Source: Oceanisphaera marina (GTDB lineage Bacteria > Pseudomonadota > Gammaproteobacteria > Enterobacterales > Aeromonadaceae). From it: a stretch of 64,000 bases of DNA. This document shows positions 9,833-18,776 of this stretch, in pieces. Made by a program: the position numbers and the translations under genes. The notes below the pieces were generated by a model that did not search any database, was not told where the DNA came from, and was given only the letters and a program-made list of their open reading frames with translations. Where the stretch lies: assembly GCF_014643915.1 (NCBI RefSeq), contig NZ_BMKE01000012.1:1-64000 (forward strand). Direction: 5' to 3'. Every line of letters starts with the position of its first letter. Position 1 is the first letter of the stretch.

Positions 9833-10680
9833 GACAGTTGTCCTTGAATGGAACGGGATGCAAAAGCTGGGTTGTGTCGTAACGGTCGGATTGCCGGGAT
9901 CGGCATGGTGTCGGTAGTGCTTGAAGCCTTGGTGTACAACGCAGTTAGCGCTTGTTCGCCAATATCGGCCGCTGCGCCCTGATAGAAGACTTCGCCTTCG
10001 CGCAGGGCAACCAGTTGCTGGCAGTATTTCAGCGCGTAATCCACCTGATGCAGAGTCACGACAACGGGGATACCTTCCCGCTCGTTGATGTCCTTGAGCA
10101 GTTCCATCACGGTGCGCGCCGACTCGGGGTCGAGCGAGGCAATGGGTTCGTCGGCAAAGATAATGCTCGCTTTCTGCATCAGCGAACGGGCAATGGCTAC
10201 CCGCTGCTGCTGACCGCCGGACAGGGTAGATACACGCTGGTGGGCAAACGCCGCCATACCCACCCGTTCCAATGCGGCCATTGCCTGTTGACGCTGCTCC
10301 CGGGTAAAACAGCCGGTCAGGGTACGCCACCTCGCGGTGGAGCTCAGGGCTCCAATCAACACATTGGTCAGCACGCTCAGGCGGTTCACCAGATTGAACT
10401 GTTGAAAGATGTAACCCGCCCGAGCCCGACAGCGACGCACCTGTGGCGCCGCCTTGCCCCGGGATTGCACCAGCTCCCCCATCACCCGGACCTCGGCTCC
10501 TTCCCGATGATCGGAAAACACCAGCCCACTCAGATGACGCAACAGGGTGGACTTGCCCGAGCCGGATGGCCCCAGCAGCGCAGTGATCCCCGAGTGGGCG
10601 ATCTCCAGATTGATCTCTTTCAGCGCTTTTTTATTGTCAAAGGTCTTGCTCAGACCTTTGACCTCAATGATCTTGTTCAT
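9829..10680 (-). CDS. phnC: PhnC, phosphonate ABC transporter ATPase
   Basis: ATPase of the PhnCDE importer. Start [14 protein letters not shown] at 10680 matches the family; an in-frame ATG 33 bp upstream adds unconserved residues. Walker A GPSGSGKS, signature [14 protein letters not shown], Walker [13 protein letters not shown], His switch TLHQVDYAL. The C-terminal 25 residues (after ALYTKAS) are unusual for the family and Pro/Arg rich. First gene of the importer unit, downstream of a candidate PhnF operator. Confidence 0.93.
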   Translation of the reverse strand: MNKIIEVKGLSKTFDNKKALKEINLEIAHSGITALLGPSGSGKSTLLRHLSGLVFSDHREGAEVRVMGELVQSRGKAAPQVRRCRARAGYIFQQFNLVNRLSVLTNVLIGALSSTARWRTLTGCFTREQRQQAMAALERVGMAAFAHQRVSTLSGGQQQRVAIARSLMQKASIIFADEPIASLDPESARTVMELLKDINEREGIPVVVTLHQVDYALKYCQQLVALREGEVFYQGAAADIGEQALTALYTKASSTTDTMPIPAIRPLRHNPAFASRSIQGQLS

Positions 10681-10850
10681 TGCTAGCAGCCTCACGATAG
10701 GTTCGCGAGCCATACTGGTGGTCGAAGATGACGGTTTTATTGAGGAATTAAGTCAGCCAAATGTACGCCAGCAACTGTTGCAGTGAGCGATATCACTTCA
10801 AAATATTGATTTTAAAGGTTTTATTATGAAATGCGGCATTATGAGGTGCA

Positions 10851-10864
10851 CTTGTATAGACAAG
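10851..10864. promoter_or_regulatory. Candidate PhnF operator (phnC promoter)
   Basis: CTTGTATAGACAAG, an almost perfect palindrome matching the site at 7978-7991 at 13 of 14 positions. It lies 170 bp upstream of the phnC start in a 334-bp gap otherwise free of genes, which presumably also holds the phnC promoter. Confidence 0.68.
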
Positions 10865-11014
10865 ACTTTCAGAAAAGCTTCATCTTTCGGGCCGTACGGG
10901 AACACACCGCCGTCGGTTGCAGGAGAATGAGGCAGGCAGCAGTGCAAGCAGAAGGGAAAGGCCCGGAGCTGACGCCATGGTATAAAGAGGAGTGTTAGCG
11001 CTATGCCGAAAATA

Positions 11015-11040
11015 ACCAGGCCGCCAATTGGCGGCCTGGT
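11015..11040 (-). terminator. Terminator of the class V aminotransferase gene
   Basis: A 26-bp perfect palindrome (arms ACCAGGCCGCC, centre AATT) is followed on the minus strand by a T-rich stretch (TTATTTTC). It begins about 40 bp past the aminotransferase stop. Confidence 0.82.
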
Positions 11041-11077
11041 GTTATGTGGCTTTATATTATTTGGCCGTGTGAGGTGA

Positions 11078-12211
11078 TCAGCCCTGCAGCACCTTGTCCA
11101 ACGCCTGCTCGAGTCTGGCCAGGGTGCCGGCCACATCCTGCAGTTTCTCCAGGCCAAACAGGCCGATACGGAAGGTCTGAAAATCCTCGGGCTCATCACA
11201 CATCAGGGGGACACCAGACGCAATTTGCAGCCCTTCGGCGGCAAACTTGCTGCCACTCTTGATGTCGGCATCCCTGGTGTAACACACTATGACACTGGGA
11301 GCGGCAAAACCGTCGGCAGCCACACTCTTGATGCCCCGCGCCGCCAGCAGGGCGCGCACCCGCTCGCCCAGCTGCTGCTGGCGAAGCTTCATTTCGGCAA
11401 AGCCAAGACCACCGGTTTCATTGATGGTGTCGCGAAACTGGGCCAGCGCATCGGTGGGCAAGGTGGTGTAATAGGCGTGCCCACCCTGCTCGTAGGTTTC
11501 CATAATTTTCAGCCACTGCTTCAAGTCACAGGCGAAGCTGGTGCTTTGCGTCTGGTCAATGCGCGCACGAGCTTGCTCGCTCATCATGACCAAACCGCAG
11601 CAAGGCGAGCTGCTCCAGCCTTTTTGCGGGGCACTGAGTAGAATATCGACGCCGCACGCCTTCATGTCGACCCAGGTGGCACCAGAGGCAATACAGTCGA
11701 GCACAAACAGACCGCCCACTTCATGTACTGCTGCGGCCACGGCTTTAAGGTAATCGTCGGGCAGTATCATGCCGGCCGCGGTTTCAACGTGCGCGGCGAT
11801 CACCAGCCCGGGCTTATTGGCCTTGATGGTGGCGACCACTTCCTCGATAGGCGCAGGCGCCAGGGCAGCCTGTGGCCCATCTTCAATGGCGCGGGCTTTC
11901 AATACCGTTTCCGATGCGGGTATGTGTCCGGCAGCAAAGATCTGACTCCAGCGATAGCTGAACCAGCCATTACGAATGATGAGGCAGTCTTGATCGGTAG
12001 CAAACTGACGCGCCACGGCTTCCATGCCAAAGGTGCCACTACCGGGCACCACCACTACCGAGTGAGCTTGATAAAGATCTTTAAGACTGGCGGAAATATC
12101 GCGCATCACCTGCTGAAAGCGTTGCGACATATGGTTGAGAGCACGATCGGTATATACCACTGAATATTCCAGCAGGCCTTCGGGATCGACATGGGGTAGT
12201 AGTCCGGACAT
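11078..12211 (-). CDS. Class V PLP-dependent aminotransferase (alanine-glyoxylate aminotransferase family)
   Basis: Fold-type I PLP enzyme of 377 residues. Cofactor-site features visible are the PGSGTFGMEA glycine turn near residue 60, HVETAAGMI, the Asp of VLDCIASGATWVDMKACGVDILL and the Schiff-base Lys in SAPQKGWSSSP. The family covers alanine-glyoxylate, serine-pyruvate and 2-aminoethylphosphonate aminotransferases; the amino donor cannot be told from sequence. It sits beside the phn locus but has its own terminator, so a PhnW-like job is possible but unproven. A divergent S4-domain gene lies 377 bp upstream. Confidence 0.8.
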   Translation of the reverse strand: MSGLLPHVDPEGLLEYSVVYTDRALNHMSQRFQQVMRDISASLKDLYQAHSVVVVPGSGTFGMEAVARQFATDQDCLIIRNGWFSYRWSQIFAAGHIPASETVLKARAIEDGPQAALAPAPIEEVVATIKANKPGLVIAAHVETAAGMILPDDYLKAVAAAVHEVGGLFVLDCIASGATWVDMKACGVDILLSAPQKGWSSSPCCGLVMMSEQARARIDQTQSTSFACDLKQWLKIMETYEQGGHAYYTTLPTDALAQFRDTINETGGLGFAEMKLRQQQLGERVRALLAARGIKSVAADGFAAPSVIVCYTRDADIKSGSKFAAEGLQIASGVPLMCDEPEDFQTFRIGLFGLEKLQDVAGTLARLEQALDKVLQG

Positions 12212-12588
12212 AAGTACCTCTTGATCTAATAACTAATATAACAATCACCTGGCTGATTATCGTGATTGGTTCCGCTAAACAGACCTTCTGTACCAAGGCC
12301 GAAATCAATCCCTGCCATTTCGCTATCCCAGGCTTCCATACGGGTTCGATAGCACAGCTACTTTACCGTCATACGAGATGGGAGGGGCGGCTTAGTGATG
12401 AGTCTGAACGACAACTGATCATTCTAGTATGAATCAGAACAATCAGCTAAACGTGAGTCCGTTAATAATGCCCAACATGCGGGTAAATAACAAAGATCTA
12501 ATACACAAATCTTGTTCGTCTGCCTCTGCCAGCAGGCCCCCTGTCGGTGTTACCATAACCGCACTATTTTTCACTGAGGTAAATATCG
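12212..12588. other. Gene-free divergent intergenic region
   Basis: A 377-bp stretch between the minus-strand aminotransferase and the plus-strand ybcJ-like gene. It should hold both promoters. I see no convincing ORF, repeat or operator in it. Confidence 0.5.
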
Positions 12589-12804
12589 ATGCAGGAACAA
12601 TTCAGTTTGGAAGGACATCCCTTTATTCCTCTGCATAATCTGTTGAAAGTACTGGGCTGGTGCGAATCGGGTGCCATGGCCAAGATGGTGATCGACGATG
12701 GTCTGGTCACTGTGGATGGTGTCGTGGAAGTACGTAAGCGCTGCAAAATCACGCTGGGCCAGCAGGTCGCCTTCAACGGCCAGCAGGTCGACGTAACGGA
12801 ATAG
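12589..12804 (+). CDS. ybcJ: S4-domain RNA-binding protein, YbcJ-like
   Basis: 71-residue protein made almost wholly of an S4 RNA-binding fold: the segment SGAMAKMVIDDGLVTVDGVVEVRKRCKI is the classic S4 loop. E. coli YbcJ has the same size and layout. Start ATG follows a GAGG ribosome-binding site. Single-gene unit followed by a hairpin. Confidence 0.85.
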   Translation: MQEQFSLEGHPFIPLHNLLKVLGWCESGAMAKMVIDDGLVTVDGVVEVRKRCKITLGQQVAFNGQQVDVTE

Positions 12805-12821
12805 GGCACTAGAATACACAA

Positions 12822-12838
12822 CGGCGCCTCAGGCGCCG
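12822..12838. terminator. Short GC-rich hairpin between convergent genes
   Basis: Arms CGGCGCC and GGCGCCG with a 3-nt loop, followed by CTCTTT. It lies between the ybcJ-like gene and the end of the antiporter gene and may end both transcripts. The T-run is weak. Confidence 0.5.
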
Positions 12839-12864
12839 CTCTTTACTCCCTGCATCCAAATTCG

Positions 12865-14229
12865 TTACAAAACCTGCGCCGCTATCCAACCAAACAGGAG
12901 CAGCGGTATGTTGTAGTGCATGAAGGTGGGAATCACCGAATCTCGGATATGGTCATGCTGCCCATCTACGTTCAGCCCTGCGGTAGGTCCCAGAGTCGAG
13001 TCCGATGCGGGTGAACCCGCATCGCCCAGGGCGCCGGCAGTGCCCACCAGAGCGATAGTCGCCATGGGGGAAAATCCAAAATGCATCGCCATGGGTACGA
13101 AGATGGCCGCAATAATCGGCACGGTAGAAAACGACGAGCCGATCCCCATGGTAATAAAGAGTCCCACCAGCAGCATTACCAGCGCAGCCATGGCTGGGCT
13201 GTCACCGATCAGCGAACCCGCTCCCGCCACCAGTTCAGGAATAGCACCGGTTGCCTTCATTACACCGGCAAAACCGGCGGCGGCAATCATGACAAAGCCG
13301 ATAAAGGCCATCAGTCGCATACCCTGGGTGAACACATCGTCCTGATCTTTCCACTTGAACAAGCAGTTCATTGATAACACGGTAAAGCCCAGCAGGCCCC
13401 CCAGCACCATGGAACCGGTCCATACCTGAACCAGCAAGGCACCACCCACGGCCACGCCAAGCATAGACAGCTGCAAAGCGGACAAGCGACGAGGCTCTTC
13501 TCTCTCCGTTTGACCCGCATTGTTACCGTTTACCGGCTGATGATATTCAACATGCTGATAGTCACGGGGCTTGCGGTAGCTGAAAAAAACGGCAACCAGC
13601 AGCCCGACTACCATACCCAAAGCCGGGATCAGCATGGCTTTGGGTGCCATGTCGTTGGTGACCGCAATCCCTAAGCTGGCACCCGCTTCGTTGACGTTCT
13701 GGGTAAGGATGTCATTGAGAAAGATGGCACCAAAGCCGACCGGTGCAATCATGTAGGGAATGACGATACTGAAAGTCAACACGCAGGCAATGATGCGTCG
13801 GTCCAGCTTCATCATGTTCATCAGGCCAAGCAAAGGCGGAATCAGCATAGGGATAAAGGCGATATGAATGGGCACTATGGTGTCGGCAGAAAAACCGATC
13901 ACTACAAGAGCCGCATAAATTCCCCATTTGACATACCTCAGCCGGGTCGCATCCTGGCTGGCTCCGATCAGCCGCAGGGTTTTAGCGGCAATAACATCGG
14001 CAATACCGGTGCGCGACAGCGCCACCGCAAAGGCGCCCAGCGTCGCCGATGCCAGCGCGACCACGGCACCACTGCCCAGACCGCCATTAAAGGCCGAGGT
14101 GATATCTGCTATTGGCATTCCCGCATAAAGGCCGCCGATCACCGCCGACACCACCAGCGCAATCACCACCGGCACCCGAACCAGGCTAAGGCCAATCATT
14201 ATCAATACCGCAAGTACAATCGTATTCAT
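12865..14229 (-). CDS. Na+/H+ antiporter family (NhaC/YuiF-like) membrane transporter
   Basis: Polytopic inner-membrane transporter of about 454 residues with roughly 11-12 hydrophobic segments. Start MNTIVLAVLIMIGLSL is chosen over upstream ATGs because a GGAG box lies 7 nt before it. Family-like blocks are SATLGAFAVALSRTGIADVIA, GFSADTIVPIHIAFIPMLIPPLL and the C-terminal LGDAGSPASDSTLGPTAGLNVDGQHDHI. Members are annotated as Na+/H+ antiporters, but some act on amino acids such as histidine. Neighbouring an amino-acid-type oxygenase and an aminotransferase, an amino-acid substrate is plausible here. Confidence 0.75.
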   Translation of the reverse strand: MNTIVLAVLIMIGLSLVRVPVVIALVVSAVIGGLYAGMPIADITSAFNGGLGSGAVVALASATLGAFAVALSRTGIADVIAAKTLRLIGASQDATRLRYVKWGIYAALVVIGFSADTIVPIHIAFIPMLIPPLLGLMNMMKLDRRIIACVLTFSIVIPYMIAPVGFGAIFLNDILTQNVNEAGASLGIAVTNDMAPKAMLIPALGMVVGLLVAVFFSYRKPRDYQHVEYHQPVNGNNAGQTEREEPRRLSALQLSMLGVAVGGALLVQVWTGSMVLGGLLGFTVLSMNCLFKWKDQDDVFTQGMRLMAFIGFVMIAAAGFAGVMKATGAIPELVAGAGSLIGDSPAMAALVMLLVGLFITMGIGSSFSTVPIIAAIFVPMAMHFGFSPMATIALVGTAGALGDAGSPASDSTLGPTAGLNVDGQHDHIRDSVIPTFMHYNIPLLLFGWIAAQVL

Positions 14230-14444
14230 AGACAACTCCATGTCGTTGCAGGCACAGCAGCCCACAAGCCCCGAGATGGGGGAAAATCCAACCCTTGCGC
14301 CACCAGTACAGCGCACCTCAGGGCACGTCTAAACCAGATAGCACTAATCAAAAACAGAAGAGCCAAGCAACGGAACTCGTATTCCTGTGCCAGCCTGTTT
14401 GGCGTAAACAAGAACGATGAACGCCAAGCCAGCCGCTCATCGAA

Positions 14445-15230
14445 TCAAGCTGTCAGTCGACCATAAAAAGTCAGGCGTGCGGTTTCCGACAACGCCACGT
14501 TGGCCTGATTGTTATAGGCCAGCACCACCAGCATGCGGGTAATATCCCCCTCGGTAGGGCTCACTCGATGAATGGCGTTGCGACCACGAAACAACACCAG
14601 AGCGCCCGGCTCCATGCTCAGCTGCTTGACTTCAACCTCGCCATTGAGCACCCGCTCCACGCCCTCGTAGTTCATCTCGCCCCGATCCGCGTCACGCATG
14701 TTTTCCACATACTCGAACACACCGCCCCCGGCCGGTTTCTGAATCAACAGTGTGGTAGCGAAGGAAGAGTTGTCGAAGTGCCAGCCCAGTTCCTGCCCTT
14801 CACTGGCATAGTGCAGGTTGATCGAAGACAGCGGATCGGCGTATTCATAGAGCTGTTCTTCATCCAGCACATCGCTCATGAATTCGCGAAAGCGCTGGGC
14901 GTTATAGAGGGTACGCAGGGGAGACTCTTCGGCTATGATGTCATCGGTAATACAGCCCTTGGAAGAAGTGACCTTGCGGTTACGCGCGTGCTCCTCCCCG
15001 AAGGCCGGATCCGATTCGGCCAGATAGACGTTGTGCTGCTTGGCGGTGTAATAGGCCAGGTGCTGCTTTTCAAGCCCCTCCTGCTTCACCTGCTCTACTG
15101 CTTCGGATTTCATGAAACCCGGCAACACCAGGGCACCGGTACGCTCCAGGGTATGACGACACTCGGCACGGAAGTCCGGGTCATCGATGGGATAAACAGA
15201 TAAGTCGAGAATAGTGCTCAATGTGCTCAT
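14445..15230 (-). CDS. Fe(II)/2-oxoglutarate-dependent oxygenase, HalD/BesD-like
   Basis: 261-residue cupin-fold oxygenase. The iron facial triad can be read as His151-x-Asp153 (GWHFDNSSF) and His221 (AIHRVSP), with Arg232 as the likely 2-oxoglutarate anchor. The HalD/BesD family contains halogenases that replace the Asp by Gly so chloride can bind iron. The Asp is intact here, which predicts hydroxylation rather than halogenation. BesD-type enzymes act on free amino acids such as lysine; the substrate here is unknown. It shares a divergent promoter region with a LysR regulator and is followed by a transporter gene in the same direction. Confidence 0.75.
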   Translation of the reverse strand: MSTLSTILDLSVYPIDDPDFRAECRHTLERTGALVLPGFMKSEAVEQVKQEGLEKQHLAYYTAKQHNVYLAESDPAFGEEHARNRKVTSSKGCITDDIIAEESPLRTLYNAQRFREFMSDVLDEEQLYEYADPLSSINLHYASEGQELGWHFDNSSFATTLLIQKPAGGGVFEYVENMRDADRGEMNYEGVERVLNGEVEVKQLSMEPGALVLFRGRNAIHRVSPTEGDITRMLVVLAYNNQANVALSETARLTFYGRLTA

Positions 15231-15303
15231 AACGCCTTGCTCCGCTCAATCGGTAAAAGATGCTGATTACCATATAAAAGCCCGACTGCCGGCAATAGCG
15301 ATA

Positions 15304-15327
15304 TTAAGTTAACGATATGTTAACTAA
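15304..15327. promoter_or_regulatory. Inverted repeat with T-N11-A box, likely LysR-type binding site
   Basis: Two GTTAAC blocks (15308-15313 and 15319-15324) separated by 5 bp form an imperfect dyad. The 13-bp inner part fits the T-N11-A pattern of LysR-type regulators. It sits midway in the 204-bp gap between the divergent oxygenase and LysR genes, about 75-110 bp from each start, the usual position. Confidence 0.6.
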
Positions 15328-15434
15328 TTTTAACCATATTGATACCCTCCCATACTTGACCCCATCACTGCTGCCCCGCATGATCAGGCCACCCGCCTGA
15401 TGACGCAGGTTCAAGACGATAAAGAGAGACCGCT

Positions 15435-16358
15435 ATGGAGCAGGCCAGTCACCACCGTTTACCCAAATTAAGTAACATATTGGCATTTGAGACCGCCGCT
15501 AAAACCGGCAGTCTGGCCAGTGCCGCCGACACTTTGTGCATTACTCCGGCTGCGGTCAGCCAGCAAATTCGGCAGCTGGAAGAGCATCTGGGAGTTAAAC
15601 TGTTCGTGCGCTCCAAAAGCGGCGTCGAGCTGACCGAGCCGGGTATCAGCTATCTCGCCTTTACTCAGGAAGCGTTCGAAACCTTGCGTGTGGCACAGCA
15701 AAACATGGCCCAGTATCAAGGGGACCATACCCTGACCATTACCGCCCTGCCCGCCCTGGCCTCTCGCTGGCTAATGCCGCGTTTATATCAATGGATGGAC
15801 CGGCACCCGGAAATTGATCTGCGCATTCAAGCCACCCACAGCCTGACCGACTTCAATACCACCCCCACCGACTTTTATCTGTCATTCGGGGACGAGCATT
15901 ATCCTCAACAAGACAAAATAGAGCTGTTCCGCGACTCGGTAATCCCAGTGTGCAACCCCAACCTGCTCAAAACCTCACTGCCGCTGACCACCCCGGAACA
16001 ACTGTTCGACTACCCCATGATTCATGTGGATTGGGGCCGAGACGGTCGTTTTCTGCCAGACTGGAGCGAATGGCTGCTGGCAGCCAATATCACTACTCGG
16101 CCACCCAATCGAGGCCCCTCGTTCAACCTGTCGGCGATGGCGATAGATGCCGCCGTTGCCAGTAGAGGCATACTGCTGGGCCAGCAATCGCTTATTCGAG
16201 AAGAACTTCAGCAAGGTAAACTGGTGCCGCTGTCGTCGTTGGCGCTACCACTCAACAAGTCCTATTTTCTGATTTATCCCAAACGCATTCTGAACAAACC
16301 GCGGGCCCAGGAGCTGCTGGACTGGTTAAAACAACAGGCCGATAGCGACCGGAAATAA
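15435..16358 (+). CDS. LysR-family regulator (GcvA-like)
   Basis: 307 residues. N-terminal HTH (LSNILAFETAAKTGSLASAADTLCITPAAVSQQIRQLEEHLGVKLF) then an effector domain starting near residue 95 with the GcvA-type opening LTITALPALASRWLMPRL. Divergent from the oxygenase gene, so it probably controls that gene and the transporter behind it, and itself. The effector is unknown but may be an amino acid given the neighbours. Confidence 0.85.
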   Translation: MEQASHHRLPKLSNILAFETAAKTGSLASAADTLCITPAAVSQQIRQLEEHLGVKLFVRSKSGVELTEPGISYLAFTQEAFETLRVAQQNMAQYQGDHTLTITALPALASRWLMPRLYQWMDRHPEIDLRIQATHSLTDFNTTPTDFYLSFGDEHYPQQDKIELFRDSVIPVCNPNLLKTSLPLTTPEQLFDYPMIHVDWGRDGRFLPDWSEWLLAANITTRPPNRGPSFNLSAMAIDAAVASRGILLGQQSLIREELQQGKLVPLSSLALPLNKSYFLIYPKRILNKPRAQELLDWLKQQADSDRK

Positions 16359-16371
16359 ATGTCGGAAAACA

Positions 16372-16403
16372 AAAAAAGGCCACACATTTGATGAGCCTTT
16401 TTT
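16372..16403. terminator. Bidirectional terminator between LysR gene and yiiM
   Basis: The arms AAAAAAGGC (16372-16380) and GCCTTTTTT (16395-16403) pair; both strands end in a T-run. The genes on either side converge. Confidence 0.7.
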
Positions 16404-16438
16404 GTAACCCCCTCGGCACGAAAAATTTGAACCTATGC

Positions 16439-17128
16439 CTATTTCGGTCCCAGCAGACGTTGGCTCCAGTCGGTCACCTGTCCGGCAAACAGGTAATCAT
16501 CCGCTTTTTGCCGCCAGCTGGGTGATAAACCGGCTAATGCGGCCAGCTCCTGCAAACCACCCCGATCAAAAGCCTGGTTGAATACAATATCTCCGGCCCG
16601 CTTAACGGACATCTGTGGATGCGGCCGCGCTTGCAAGATCAAGCGGGCCTCAGGGCCCACCTCTCCTGTTTCCAGCACCCGCAGCAACCAGCCCGTACGA
16701 CCATTGCCCTGTACCAGTACCGAGAAAAAATCATAGCCAAAACGGGCGTTAAGCTTATAACAAGGCGAGCGGGGCTGGCTGATTTGAATCAAGGCGTCAT
16801 CCAGCCGGTAAATATCACCGATGCAGGCATCCTGCTCTGCAAGGCCGACACCGGAAATGTTTTCGCCAAAAGCACCCGCCCCCAGTAGTGGCAAGGTGCT
16901 ATGCAGCCCCATGCCCTGAAACCAGCTATGCCAGAAGTCATAATGCTCGCGGGGATAATAATGCAAGGCACGCTCTGCTCCGCCATGAAACTGCCTAGAC
17001 ACCTGAGCATCGCCACTGAGCCCGGTAAAGCCACAAAATTGTCGCCCGGAAATCAGTCGTTTATCGATGGCACTGCAGATTTGCTCATTCAACATGGCGG
17101 CTTTACCCGCCAGTATGCTCACTTGCAT
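16439..17128 (-). CDS. yiiM: MOSC-domain protein YiiM-like
   Basis: 229-residue MOSC protein of the molybdenum-cofactor sulfurase C-terminal superfamily. E. coli YiiM reduces N-hydroxylated base analogues such as 6-hydroxylaminopurine. Visible blocks: GDAQVSRQFHGGAERALHYYPREHYDFW, GAFGENISGVGL and the conserved cysteine in ISQPRSPCYKLNARFG that would bind Moco. C-terminal three-helix part follows. Stands alone. Confidence 0.88.
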   Translation of the reverse strand: MQVSILAGKAAMLNEQICSAIDKRLISGRQFCGFTGLSGDAQVSRQFHGGAERALHYYPREHYDFWHSWFQGMGLHSTLPLLGAGAFGENISGVGLAEQDACIGDIYRLDDALIQISQPRSPCYKLNARFGYDFFSVLVQGNGRTGWLLRVLETGEVGPEARLILQARPHPQMSVKRAGDIVFNQAFDRGGLQELAALAGLSPSWRQKADDYLFAGQVTDWSQRLLGPK

Positions 17129-17324
17129 GGTGACCTCATAATGACAACTGGTATTGATTATTTATCACAGTAAGCCCAGCTCGCTCACACTACAATCAGG
17201 TTTAAGCGACGTGCCTTGAAAAAACAGCGTCAACTGTTCACTATTCTTAAAGACCTGCACGGATATCGTAGCGTGAAAAGATACGCAAGCCGGCATCTAA
17301 TCCCAAAATAATGAAGGAGCCGTT

Positions 17325-17732
17325 ATGAAAACAGCCATTATCACCGCCAGCGCCCTGTTGCTGGCCGCCTGCAGCAGTGGCCCCAAGGTCAGCGAGTCTG
17401 ACTTGCAGCATCATCACTGGAACCTCGTCGCCATCAATGGCACCACCATCAATACCAACATCAAGTCGGACCTGGAAATTGCCGAGCATTTTTCGATTAA
17501 TGGCATGGCTGGTTGCAACCGCTTCTTCGGCAGTGCCAGCCTGGAGCAAAATCGTCTCAAGGCCGACCCGCTGGCCAGCACCAAAATGGCGTGTTCTCCC
17601 GAAGAGCAAGCCGTGGAAACCGCCGTGCTGCACACCCTGGGTAACGGCGCTACCGTCAACAATCATGGCCAGAAAATGGAATTGGTAGGCGACCAATATA
17701 CGCTGACCTATGCCCTGGCCGACTGGATGTGA
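17325..17732 (+). CDS. META-domain lipoprotein, HslJ-like
   Basis: 135 residues. Lipoprotein signal with lipobox LLAAC (Cys at about residue 16), then a META domain: HHWNLVAINGT, FSINGMAGCNRFFGS and MACSPEEQAVETAVLHTL. HslJ of E. coli is a heat-inducible outer-membrane lipoprotein linked to novobiocin tolerance. Stop lies 2 bp before the trxC ATG, so the two are probably cotranscribed. Confidence 0.85.
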   Translation: MKTAIITASALLLAACSSGPKVSESDLQHHHWNLVAINGTTINTNIKSDLEIAEHFSINGMAGCNRFFGSASLEQNRLKADPLASTKMACSPEEQAVETAVLHTLGNGATVNNHGQKMELVGDQYTLTYALADWM

Positions 17733-17734
17733 CC

Positions 17735-18169
17735 ATGAGTGAACACATGTTGATTTGTCCGGCCTGCTTGACTAAAAATCGCGTCCCTGGTGCCCGACTG
17801 CAACAGGCGCCGCACTGCGGTAAATGCAAGGCAGAGTTGCTCACCTTTGAACCGTTAACCATGGACGGCCCCAAACTGGATCGACTACTGGCCAACGAAA
17901 CACTGCCGTTAGTGGTCGATTTTTGGGCCCCCTGGTGTGGTCCTTGTCTGCAGATGGCACCGGTTTTTAATACCGCCGCCGGTGAAATGAAAGGCAAACT
18001 GAGGCTGGCCAAACTGGATACCGAGGCGCATCAAGCGGCGGCCGCCCGATTTGCCATTCGCTCCATCCCTACGCTCATCGCCTTTCATCAGGGTAAGGAA
18101 GTCGCACGCCAGTCGGGCGCGCTGTCGGCGGGACAACTACGCCAGTGGTTACAGACGATTCAGCGATAA
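17735..18169 (+). CDS. trxC: Thioredoxin 2 (TrxC)
   Basis: Cytosolic zinc-binding thioredoxin. N-terminal zinc ribbon CPAC (near residue 8) and CGKC (near 28), then thioredoxin fold with active site FWAPWCGPC and cis-Pro in SIPTLIAF. About 144 residues, as in E. coli TrxC. ATG at 17735 preferred to the GTG 6 bp earlier, which lies inside the previous stop region. Confidence 0.93.
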   Translation: MSEHMLICPACLTKNRVPGARLQQAPHCGKCKAELLTFEPLTMDGPKLDRLLANETLPLVVDFWAPWCGPCLQMAPVFNTAAGEMKGKLRLAKLDTEAHQAAAARFAIRSIPTLIAFHQGKEVARQSGALSAGQLRQWLQTIQR

Positions 18170-18303
18170 TTCAGCTCAATTGAAGCTGTTTATATTCGAA
18201 GGCCATGGCTGGCTCTCGACAGAGACATAAATTGCGTAGCCGATCATGGATTATCGGGTCGGCAAACTGCTATAACTGGGTTTTTATTCCTGTGGAAGGC
18301 ATC

Positions 18304-18732
18304 ATGGATCAACTCGAACAACAGCGCTTAACTCGCATCCTTAATCAAACGCGAAGCATTGCTCTTATTGGTGCCTCTAATCGCCCGGAACGGGCCAGCT
18401 ATCAGGTGATGCAGTATTTGCTGGAACACGGTTATCGGGTGTTTCCGGTCAACCCGCAGCTGGCGGGTGCCGTGATTCTTGGCCAGACTTGCGTGGGGGA
18501 ACTGGACGAGCTGGAGCAGCCCATAGAGCTGATTAACGTATTTCGTCGCGGCGAGTTTGCCGCCCGCATAGCGCAAGAGGCCATAGAGCAAAATGCCCAG
18601 TGTTTATGGCTGCAAGAAGGCGTGACCAGTCATGCGGCAGCCGAGTCTGCCGGTGAAGAGGAGCTGGAGTATGTTGAAGACTTGTGCATCAAGAAGGTAC
18701 ATCAGTCGCTGATAAAGGACGTGACTCAGTAA
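18304..18732 (+). CDS. CoA-binding protein, YccU-like
   Basis: 142-residue Rossmann-fold CoA-binding domain protein: SIALIGASNRPERASYQVMQYLLEHGYRVFPVNP and the C-terminal WLQEGVTSHAA block. ATG at 18304 has a GGAAG box; the frame upstream is chance. Molecular role of the family is not defined. Followed by a hairpin. Confidence 0.85.
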   Translation: MDQLEQQRLTRILNQTRSIALIGASNRPERASYQVMQYLLEHGYRVFPVNPQLAGAVILGQTCVGELDELEQPIELINVFRRGEFAARIAQEAIEQNAQCLWLQEGVTSHAAAESAGEEELEYVEDLCIKKVHQSLIKDVTQ

Positions 18733-18737
18733 CAGGA

Positions 18738-18762
18738 GATGAGAGGGGAATGCCCTCTCATC
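18738..18762. terminator. Hairpin between convergent genes
   Basis: Perfect 10-bp arms GATGAGAGGG and CCCTCTCATC around a 5-nt loop, just after the CoA-binding gene. T-run is short, so termination strength is uncertain. Confidence 0.55.
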
Positions 18763-18776
18763 CCGCCCCTTTCATA

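Noticed and set aside
11078-12211. Naming the aminotransferase phnW
   Set aside because: Class V membership and proximity are not enough; the sequence reads more like the broad alanine-glyoxylate group and it has a separate terminator.
14445-15230. Calling the oxygenase a halogenase
   Set aside because: The iron-binding motif is His-Phe-Asp; halogenases of this family need Gly or Ala in place of the Asp.
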